Below, piece after piece: positions 18,931 through 27,525 of a stretch of DNA of 39,354 bases (positions are counted from its first letter, which is position 1; each line of letters begins with the position of its first letter). Source of the stretch: Chondrus crispus (Eukaryota > Rhodophyta > Florideophyceae > Gigartinales > Gigartinaceae). The stretch is from positions 1 through 39,354 of the forward strand of contig NW_005179291.1 of NCBI RefSeq assembly GCF_000350225.1, in the 5' to 3' direction. The notes beneath the pieces are model-generated. The model saw only the letters and a list, made by a program, of their open reading frames with translations, was not told the DNA's origin and ran no database searches. Both the position numbers and the translations under genes were made by a program.

Positions 18931-20853
18931 TCACGGGTTAGCCCTACCAGGGGCTCCCTCCGGACCCGCACCATAGGGATCCGGGGGACAGTAGCTGGGG
19001 TGATGAGGGACCTCGTTCACCTCGGCGTAGCTCGGGATATGCGCGTACGGGTCGCGGATTGGCTCCCGCCGCACGGGAGTGGGGTTCGGAGGGAGAGCAC
19101 CACCCTCGCGAGAGGACGTCGCCCGACCGCTGCGGAGCGCGTCACGCTCCCTGCGGTACCGATCGCGGTCAACGCATGCACGCTCGTACGCGTCCAAACG
19201 CTGGAGACAGTCTTCTCGGGATCGCTGCAGTTCCTCCGTGATGCGCCGCAACTCAGACGATAGACGATCGCATTCGCCACCGCGGCGGTGTGCGTCCTCC
19301 GTCCGCGCCAAGAGCCAGGTCGACAACGTCGTCAGTAGCTCGCCGACTGACCAGGCGCGGTCCCGTAATTTACCAAGGGCTCGAGAGAGCTCGGGTATGA
19401 CCGTGACTTTGCGAAGGGGAACTTGAAGAAAGCGCACTTCGGCCTCCCGAATTGGCTGGGACACTGTTAGTACGAGGGGTGGAACCGGGGGCACGGCAGG
19501 GACCGGATCCGTCATACAAACAGGAGCGGATGGCGCGGCAGCGCGGAAAGGGTTACACCCTACGAAATCCGTGGTCGGATTTACCGCGTCCAAATCGCGG
19601 TATCTCTTCCGCCGCGCCTCGCGAGCGTTGGACCCCACGCCCCCGAGCACCTCCGCACGAGGAGGGTTGGACGGACCCGATTCGGAACGCGAGACGAACG
19701 CGTCGCTCCGGAGGTCGTATGGCAAGAACGCCGCCCGTTCACCAAATGTGAAGTCGGTCCACAGGCGTCGAGCTGCCTCGCCGACGCGAACCACTCGTTG
19801 TAGGAGGTCAAGCGCGGAGCCAAATGTCCAGAGGAAGTGAGAAGAGTTCCACTCGAGAGGGTGTAACGCTACGCTCGGAAGCCCCACTGCAACCCTCTCC
19901 CGATACGCGAGAGTGGCCGGGGGCTAGATAAACACCCGTCTGTTGACGCTGACCTCACTCATTATGGCGCTCGTGAGAGACCAGGCCCATTCGCGTTCAA
20001 AATTATACGCGAGGAGGGCATAGGCAGGATGCCGACGGTCGACACACGCGTACCCGAAGTGTTTCAATACGTAAGGGAGCAGCGCGTGGATACCCAAGGA
20101 CGGAAAGGACCCACGGACCGCGTCGGGCAGAGAAGGGAAGTCGAAGGGGGTGAGGCCCCCTTCGAAAGAAGCCGACCGGAAAACGCGACCGTCGACTTCA
20201 TCTGCTCTCTTGTATGCCGCCCAGTCGTGATGCGCCACTGCGATGCCGTGGAGACTCATCAGCGAACTCGCAGACTTTTGTAAAGATAGGTGGGACTTGG
20301 AGTACGCGTAAGGGCGAGGGCACACGTACAACGGCGCGACCCCTGACAGTACGAACTGCCGTGGTTCGCGACGGGGGCCACAGAACATGGCGGACGCCAT
20401 GCGGTCTATATGTTTGGCCTCCGCCGCGCTATACGCGAACGTGCGATCACATGGGATCTCATCCGGCACTTGATACGCCGTGCTCTCACTCTCAGCCATA
20501 AGCCTTCCTAGGGCCGATGTCGACTCATCCACGAGACCAGCTTCATGAATCTTACGGATACGCACGAGATCCGGGCGGAGACAAGCACGCGTCAACAATT
20601 CGGAGACAGTGACCCGGACCCGCGCATAACGGCGCCAAGGATAGCGTAGCCGGCTGAGGGGGAGCGGCGCGGAATCCTCCCAGTGCACACCCAACCACTG
20701 GGTGGTGGAAGGCGCGTCGGCGGCATCCCCAGCCGCGATATGGCCGTAGTCCCCGATCGGCGACCCCGGGGAAACGGCAACTCCCGCAAGCCCCGTATGA
20801 CCCCTTCTCCGGCTGGTAGAACGCGCCCACGGAGGCGGGAGCCATCGGGGCAT
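18931..20853 (-). pseudogene. Long antisense ORF in the extra region of the giant element
   Basis: On the minus strand one phase runs from 20853 to a TGA at 18931, broken only by TAG at 19924-19926, so about 640 codons. The first part includes W-L-G-V-H-W-E-D-S-A-P-L, A-C-L-R-P-D-L-V-R-I-R-K-I-H-E-A and L-P-Y-V-L-K-H-F-G-Y-A-C-V-D-R-R-H-P-A-Y. After the stop come L-H-P-L-E-W-N-S-S-H-F-L-W-T-F-G-S-A and a long arginine/glutamate-rich coiled coil (about 19080-19330). The C-terminus is proline- and tyrosine-rich. I recognise no family. The coiled coil suggests a structural or Gag-like role, but that is a guess. It runs opposite to gag-pol, like the antisense extra ORFs of some large plant retrotransposons. 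Confidence 0.5.
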
Positions 20854-21157
20854 CTTCTATACGCGGCGGAGGACCGCTCCCCCCGCGCGCAACGGAGGTC
20901 GGGCCGGCAGGTAGAACGACAGGCACAGTAGAGGCGCGTGAGCGGGTCTTCTGAAACGGGAAGCGGAGGCTCCCCAGCTCGCTCCCCGAGGCACTCGAGG
21001 TCCTCGTTGCGCGCGGCCCGGCGTTGTTGGCCGGCAGCACCGACAGCGGGATAAGAGGCGTGCCAGACGGCCGCAACGACGGACCCGGACTGTCGAGGCC
21101 GTCGAGCATCTGGAACGAGGGAAGGGCGCGATGAGGCACGGGAGAGGGGCGGGTCAA
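20790..21157 (-). pseudogene. Probable N-terminal part of the antisense ORF, in another phase
   Basis: A minus frame beginning M-T-R-P-S-P-V-P at 21157 is rich in proline, serine and alanine and contains G-A-F-Y-Q-P-E-K-G-S-Y-G-A-C-G. It is open to 20552 but loses protein-like character around 20790. There the other phase (G-V-A-V-S-P-G-S-P-I-G-D-Y-G-H) takes over. A frameshift, or a small intron, could join them into a protein of roughly 740 residues. Confidence 0.35.
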
Positions 21158-22482
21158 AAGGAAACCGAAGGAGAACGCGTCAAGAGTGGTAAGCGCAAGG
21201 GGCGCTGTAGGAAAGGCACGCGGTCAGCTAGGGCAGGGACTGCGGCGCGCGGTCGGACAACACACCAGCCGCCGTTGTGGATATAGAAGAACCAAAAAAT
21301 TCGAGGGCAAATTTGTACCCCACCGGCACGCGTGCGCATATGGCGGGTGCGCATAAGCTGCCAGGTGAACGCGTCATCACGGGCGCTGTAAAGGGCGTCG
21401 CGATTGGGGTCGCCCGGGGCACTGTAAGAGCCGGAGGAGACGCGCCATGCTCCACAAGGCCACCTCCGCTCGCCCGTCGCAAGGGTACCAGGCCTAAGAA
21501 GGGGGAGACCTCGAGCTAGCGACCGTTAGCCACCGCCCCGCTGCGGCTCTCACGACCACCGCTCCTCCCCTTCGCGTTGGTCACGCGTACCACCCCAGCC
21601 CCACCTCGCTTATTCTGTAAGAGTGGCCGCGCAACCTCACCCCGGCGCTACCAACAGCAAGGGCAGGGCTCTACTCCCTCACCGACTGACACAGAAAACC
21701 TGTATCCTCACAGTCTCACTCAGGTCGGGCATAATCCCCGAAACAAACGTTTGGAAGCTCCATCCGACCGGCTGCTTCCCGTTCCCTCGCCTCACTTCTT
21801 ACCCCACACGTCGCTGTACCCACCGCGCCATGAAGATGGACCTGAGGACGCAGGGGAGCGGGGAGAAGCTCCTTGCCGTGGAGAGCCCGAATGTTCGCCG
21901 TGTGGGTGTCCCGGACACGGCCGGAAGTGGGAGCTGTCAGTAAGAGGGATCGGCAGAGGTGGGTGAAGGTCGCTCGTAACGTCGTGATTGACGATTCTGG
22001 CGAGCGTGAAAGAGCGAAGACCGGAGATGCTGGACCGCACGTAACGCGGCCGGCGTTTGCACCGAAGTGCGCGTGGGAGCTAAACCGCAGAGAACAGAGA
22101 TCCTCCCTGATGTGAGGAGGAGATTGGCGAAGGGGAAAGAACACCGATTGGTCCCGTCAATCCGAGAAACGCCCTTGCGGCAATGAGGTTCGGATGGACG
22201 GCGCGTGGACGAATTCTGCAGGAGGGGGAAAAGGAAGGTTCACAGTACGGAATGGACGAGCCAGAGTTGGGGGACACAAACGAGAGGTTTCACGCCTCGG
22301 TCGAAACGCACAATTGGGATGGAGTGAACGCGCTCGCGGCGTCATGTTTAAGTGCCTTACGCGAGGCGGTGGTATGGTTGGCAAAGGCGGGATTGCGAGA
22401 GTGGGAGAGCACGCGTGGTGGGTACGCATGAGAACTCGAATTGCCGTCGTGGACTATAACCCCCCCGCGCGCTACCAAAAGA
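21158..22482. other. Extra region upstream of 3' polypurine tract: no firm gene
   Basis: This would hold the promoter of the antisense ORF if that is transcribed. A plus frame at 22183-22431 (R-F-H-A-S-V-E-T-H-N-W-D-G-V-N-A-L-A-A-S) looks faintly protein-like, but I recognise nothing. Other frames overlap randomly. Confidence 0.3.
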
Positions 22483-22513
22483 GTGAACGCGGACGTTCAC
22501 CCTTGAGGGGGGG
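22481..22513 (+). repeat. Hairpin plus 3' polypurine tract of family A
   Basis: GTGAACG (22483-22489) pairs with CGTTCAC (22494-22500) across CGGA, followed by TTGAGGGGGGG ending at 22513. The 3' LTR begins at 22517, after CTC. This is the expected place for the plus-strand primer. It is a near copy of 14359-14390. Confidence 0.8.
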
Positions 22514-22516
22514 CTC

Positions 22517-23138
22517 TGTAGCATAATCGCGAGGACGTTATTTGAACGCGCGGGCTGACTACTGTACTCCCAGAAAATGCATTACAGCGCGCACACCCGC
22601 GCCTGTAAGTACGCGCTTGCTGCTCGCTGTGCACGTGTACAGCGTGACGATCCGAAGTAAGGGGCGCGAGCTTACCGTGTAAGGCGCTACCTAGATACTG
22701 TAGTATATGTTATGATAGATTATTTACTTGTATATTAAATGACAGGGCGACCGGCGGCGGAGGGAGGACAAGGACAAGCACGGGCTTGGTACCAGATCCT
22801 CCACCGCAGGTCTAACCCCGTCCGCTTATTCTAAACGCGTTCTCTTAACGCGAGCGCGTTAACTAGAGACTAACCCGCGTAGCGGTCGCCAACGTACGCG
22901 CGCGAGCTGGATCCGCCTCCGCCCGTCGGTGCTAGAACGCTAACTAGCGTCGCCCCGGGACGTCGAGCGCGTCGAACCGCTCTACCGCGTACTGTGTTCC
23001 CGTCCGCTCCCCACTGCTCTACCACGCTACCACCGCCCGCGTTCTTTTCTGGTGTGTGTGTTTTTGTCCTCTCTCGCGTACACAGGTCTTCGAAGAACCA
23101 CAGCTAAACCCCCAACGCGACTGGGGGTTTATGCTACA
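22517..23138 (+). repeat. 3' LTR, family A
   Basis: 622 bp, TGTAGCATAA...TTATGCTACA, same length as the 5' LTR with no net indel. The terminal hairpin is present at the same place. Followed by the target duplication CTCGT. Confidence 0.92.
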
Positions 23139-23513
23139 CTCGTGGCGTTACCTTTCCGTCCTTGCATCAAAAAAAATTAACTGACCAACTCCGTTCGGTA
23201 CTAATATCTGTTAAATCAGTCTCCTGGCACCACTTTCCATCATTGAGCACAAAAAATAAATGAACATCTCCCCTCGCAGTCAATTTCCCTCTGACAAGAC
23301 TAAAAGTTGCCAAAGCACAAGTTTCTATGATTCACATATGTCGTAAGATCGGGAGGCGGGCAATCAAAGTACTTCGAGATTTGGTTGGGGTAAAGGCATT
23401 TTCGAAAGTTAGGTAACAGAATGGACACGAGGTATATCATGCCCACGGGGTGTTCGCCAACCCTCATTTTCCGTTTGAAATCGATTGCGGAAAATTGTAG
23501 CTTCACTTCTTTA

Positions 23514-23553
23514 AAAAATCTATTCCACACTATTTAGTGTGGAATAGATTTTT
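23514..23553. repeat. 19-bp near-perfect palindrome beside the assembly gap
   Basis: AAAAATCTATTCCACACTA (23514-23532) is the exact reverse complement of 23535-23553, with a 2-nt spacer. It falls inside the transposase relic just where the V-E-W glutamate motif is expected. Confidence 0.85.
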
Positions 23554-23591
23554 AAACAAGGCAATGTCGTCAGTGCGGATTAGATATTCAG

Positions 23592-23691
23592 NNNNNNNNN
23601 NNNNNNNNNNNNNNNNNNNNNNNNNNNNNNNNNNNNNNNNNNNNNNNNNNNNNNNNNNNNNNNNNNNNNNNNNNNNNNNNNNNNNNNNNNN
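23592..23691. other. Assembly gap of exactly 100 N
   Basis: A run of 100 N marks a scaffold gap of unknown true size. The 17 bp before it at 23555-23571 are the reverse complement of the 17 bp after it at 23692-23708. Confidence 0.98.
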
Positions 23692-24732
23692 GACGACATT
23701 GCCTTGTTAAATGCAGACCGGGAAGGAGAAATGTTGGAGCCCTGAAAAGGGACATCGATAAACCACCGCTGGTTGTACCCAGAGTCGCCATATATACAGT
23801 ACTGCTTTCCTTCCACCAATAACACTCTCGGAAGAATTTCGTCCATTTTGCTGAGTACATATAAAGTCCAGTCATGTCTTCTACCTTCTAATGGACCGTA
23901 AAAGTGCTGTATGAGACCATCCGGCGTGTTCACAGCTTAATATTTGATAGCGTGCTTGCGCTTATGTCCATTATACGCGACACGCTGAACCAGACTTCCG
24001 CTCGGACGGGCGATCTCTAAAACGGTACCATCTGTAAATCCGACGCAATTAGAATTGGCTTTTCATTTGTCATAAATACGCTGTGCGCAAAGCCCTGCTC
24101 TTTGAGCAATGAAAAGCTCACCAATGTCCTCTGTCACGAGGTGTTTTTGAGTTTTTAAAGGTGCTCTATCGCTTCCCAAAAAATTTCGGAAAGCTGTGGC
24201 GCATGCTTTCCGAAGAGTTCTTCAAGGTCTCCCCACCTTGATAGAGCAGCAAGACGCCGCAAAACGATACAAGTCGCAAGAAGCGAGAGGCACAATATCT
24301 ATTTCTGGACGTTCTCGTTTGCGTTTCCGGCTAACTCATCACAGAGACAAGCTGTGATATTTGCCGTTTTTGAAACCAAAAATTGTGCAAGCAATCCCGG
24401 TCCGTGAAGAAATTGAAGTCAAATGAGAAATCTTGGTGCGAAGTGCGTCTAACACGCAATAAACGGCAGTGATAGTCTTTGGTGGCGCTCGAGAACTTTG
24501 CAGCCAGAGTAAGAATTGGTTTTGTGTCAGAAAGCACGGAGCCAGGAATCGTCTGACGTTGGCTGGAGACACTTCTCAAGGCTACTTGCAAATGGAGTTG
24601 TCGACGTCTGACCAAGGATGTGCAATGGTCCTTTTCTCTCCCGCGCCCCATAGCAAATGGTGAGGGTTACTAAGCTCGCCGCCGTCGCGATCCTGGCACT
24701 AGTGTACCTTTCTCACCGGCTTAATTTGGGTA

Positions 24733-26493
24733 ATGGCTCAATTTGGGCCACTTTCAAATCACGAGCCTCTGCCGTCCCCGCCTTCTCAAAATCCGCACAG
24801 TCCACCTCGCCATCTCATACCTCCCACTCCGACGGCGAAGCCCCCCTTGTCCTCTGTAAGCGACGTTCGGCTTGGCGGTGGCAGTATGCCACCGTCAATG
24901 AGAGCGCCAACTCTCACACACAAGAAAAGAATCGCCAACAGAAGAGAGGAGGGTGCTCGCCGCTCCATGCTTCTTTCGTTAATCCAAAGAGGTGAAAGCG
25001 CACGCAAAGCATCCCGAGATACAGGCGTGTCCCGCACCACAGCTACACGAATAAAAATGGCGTACGAAAGCTCAGAGACGGACGAGCTAAAAAATTGTTA
25101 GATCCAGAAGGCAATCATGCTGGCCGCAAGACAGTTTTGTCGGCAGACGAGGAACGCCTTTTAGTCGAAATAACGCTCCATGCCGGGCGGCGTGAATTAG
25201 CTGTTCACAATACTGTTATGAGCACAATGCACGTAAAAATAGATGCGGATTGCTGTGCCAAATACGCGAACGGGCTTCCGTCCCCAGATACAATCCGTTC
25301 CTTTCGTGCCCGGAATCGATCTCTAGCGTACCGCGTAGCCGAAAATGTCACCACTGCCCGTCTGGCGACTGAAAGCCTGCCCCACATATTCTCTCTGTAG
25401 CAGGCACTACAGCAAGTGGAGCGGTATGATCCAGGCATTTTTTCTGAGCCTAGCAGAATTTGGAACTGGGACGAGACAGCAGTTTTGGGAGAGTACGGGA
25501 AGAAGGTGAGGTGCTATGCCTCCGGTGCCACACACAGCGGTGGTGCTAGAAGGAGCATACGAGACTCCTGAAACATGTGACCGCGAGTATCGCTGTGGCT
25601 GCCTGTGGCAACATTGCCCCTCTCTTTCTCGTAGCATCAGGGAAGCGCGTCGTGAGAACATGGAAGAAACCGCTGAGCAAGGAAGATTTTAATGATTCGT
25701 AGGGCGTACCTCACTGGTTGTGCGGAGAGAGCTGGTTTCCACCAGAAACAACCCGCCACGTCACAAAGTGTGGTTCTGTCGATCGCCAAATTATCGTCAA
25801 AATCGCAGAACATATCAACCACCACGCAGAAAAAAGTGTCCCCAGAAAAGCATATTGTGCTTTTGGTGGACGTTCACTGCTCCCGTGATGGTTTATAGTG
25901 GATAAACGCATTCGAAAAGATGAACACTATCGTTTTGCGGCTTCCAGCAAACACAACACATATTCTCCAACCCTACAATTAATTCGTCAATCGATCATTC
26001 CAGCGCACAGGTAGGAAAACACGAGACCATCTTCTGTCTATGAGCCATTTATCGTGGGAAAATACTGCTTACAAGATCAAACTGACCGTGGCCGGATACC
26101 AGTCCATTTCACCGGAGCATGCCAGGGCCTCATTCATAAAATGTAGCTTGGGGCCTATGAATTATAGTTTTGTCCATTTTGCGACATCTCTAGAGTCAGA
26201 AAAGGGGTCCAAAAGGGAGGATAAGGATGTCCCTTGCGGTGAAGAGCGTATGTTGATGGGGCAGAAAAAATGTGGCTGCACGGGTTGCCAACATGAGATT
26301 ACAATCTAAAATTCATGCGTTAACAGACTGTAGACTACCAGCGTCACAAGCGCTGGCAAAAGTACCTTCTGTCCTTAGATCAGATTATGGAGGTGAAAAC
26401 ATTGTGAAGAGCGAGATACGAGCTCCAAAAACGGCGGGTATCAATCGAGCAGGACGCAAAAAGGTGGCAAAATACAAGGGGCGGCTGTGTTGA
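24733..26493 (+). pseudogene. Pogo-like DDE transposase
   Basis: An N-terminal frame from an ATG at 24733, inside the terminal repeat, contains a helix-turn-helix (I-Q-R-G-E-S-A-R-K-A-S-R-D-T-G-V-S-R-T-T-A). A shift near 25095 leads to L-P-S-P-D-T-I-R-S-F-R-A-R-N and W-N-W-D-E-T-A (first acid). Further on come E-K-H-I-V-L-L-V-D-V-H-C-S-R (second acid) and L-P-A-N-T-T-H-I-L-Q-P-Y-N near 25935-25980. Asparagine stands there where the third acid of the DDE_1/pogo family is expected, and a stop follows. The C-terminal region continues to 26493. Several frameshifts and stops make it inactive. Confidence 0.75.
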
Positions 26494-27244
26494 ATTCGAA
26501 AGTCTCTCAAGCCAACTCACACATTAACTGTGTCTCGTATGTGGAATAAGTAATCTCAATGGCCTTCGAATGTCGCAGTCATGCTTTGTCGAGCAATTTG
26601 AATTGTGAAAAGGAAGACAGGGCGCCTGTCAAGGGCGATGGCATTTCAAGTAATTTAGAGAGTAGTTTTTGGGCTTCTCTTGATGATGTTCCCCTAAAAC
26701 AGTGGCCAAAGCGATCGGCCCTTGGGGTGCAGGGGAACGACGGGAGTTCTCGTGGAGATCGGCACCACTCCGCGACGCGAACGTTGCTCAGCCTGTCGCA
26801 ACTGCGGTGAAAGTGCCGCGGGGAGGTGGCCCAAATTGAGCCGGATGGCCTGGTGAGCCGCCAACCAAAAAAGTTTGGGTCATTTTGGAGTTGGGAGGCT
26901 GACACCGTGCAAATCTTGTCAATATAGAGGGCGACCACGTGAAATGTTCACATCGAGGGGAGGGACACTGCATTTTCTGTTATACTGGGGGGGCGGCATA
27001 TGAAACTTGTCAATGTAGGAGGGCGAAAATTTTCTGTCACCCACCCAGATCACACCTACTTCTCCAAATCGCCCCTCGCAATCCGAAGTCTAGCCGCCGT
27101 CCCCCTCCCGTGCCTCAAAACGTACCAATTTGCGTACAACCACCAACTCCTTTTCCCCCCTCTATCTTACCCCTCCTCTATTGTCGCCAACCCAAATCAA
27201 CTGTTGTTCGCCGATACCAATCGGATACTTAGATACCGTCAAAG

Positions 27245-27502
27245 ATGCCGCGAACTTTTCCCACCGATTTAGGAGAACCGCTCCGGCATCTGAGTACTGT
27301 AGAACGAGATGTCACGCCAATCGTCGATGTTTTTTGTGCAGGATATGCTTTCCAAGCTGTGAGGAAAAACTACCGCCGACTGGCTATGATCGTGCATCCG
27401 TTTTTGCAACAGGCGCGAGCAAGTGCCATGAGCGATCCGCAAAAACGTCGTCAGTTCATGCGTCAAGTTTCTCGCTGCATGACAGTTCTTTCTCGATGCT
27501 AG
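27245..27502 (+). CDS. Small J-domain-like ORF before the MULE transposase
   Basis: 85 codons. F-Q-A-V-R-K-N-Y-R-R-L-A-M-I-V-H-P-F resembles helix II and the loop of a DnaJ J domain, followed by R-Q-F-M-R-Q-V-S-R-C-M-T-V-L-S, like helix III. The diagnostic H-P-D is H-P-F, so Hsp70 stimulation would be lost. A TAG follows at 27500-27502, and the phase then stays open for some distance. It could be the first exon of the transposase gene, a captured host fragment, or chance similarity. Confidence 0.4.
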   Translation: MPRTFPTDLGEPLRHLSTVERDVTPIVDVFCAGYAFQAVRKNYRRLAMIVHPFLQQARASAMSDPQKRRQFMRQVSRCMTVLSRC

Positions 27503-27525
27503 GAGATCGTTGAGAATGAGCACGA

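Larger units (their letters stand above)
6374..23143 (+). mobile_element. Giant Ty3/gypsy LTR retrotransposon, family A, with target duplication CTCGT
   Basis: CTCGT at 6374-6378 is repeated at 23139-23143 around 16,760 bp bounded by 622-bp LTRs (6379-7000 and 22517-23138). By eye the LTRs differ at about 20 positions. Inside are gag, a -1 frameshift signal, protease, reverse transcriptase, RNase H, integrase and a chromodomain up to about 14,388, then about 8.1 kb of additional DNA. A later solo LTR insertion accounts for 676 bp of it, leaving an original length near 16.1 kb. That is far longer than usual for a Ty3/gypsy element. All coding parts carry stops or frameshifts, so this copy is inactive. 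Confidence 0.9.
23280..24450 (-). pseudogene. Harbinger-type transposase relic
   Basis: Read on the minus strand: F-N-F-F-T-D-R-D near 24420, E-L-F-G-K-H-A-P-Q-L-S-E-I-F-W-E near 24200, C-V-G-F-T-D-G-T (first aspartate) and Y-N-G-H-K-R-K-H-A. It continues with E-G-R-R-H-D-W-T-L-Y and Y-G-D-S-G-Y-N (second aspartate), V-P-F-Q-G-S, and F-F-K-E-V-K. These follow in order the transposase at 31073-32283. Several frameshifts and stops are present. The segment that should hold the third acid is disrupted by the N gap and a fold-back. A few hundred AT-rich bases on each side show no clear terminal repeats. Confidence 0.8.
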
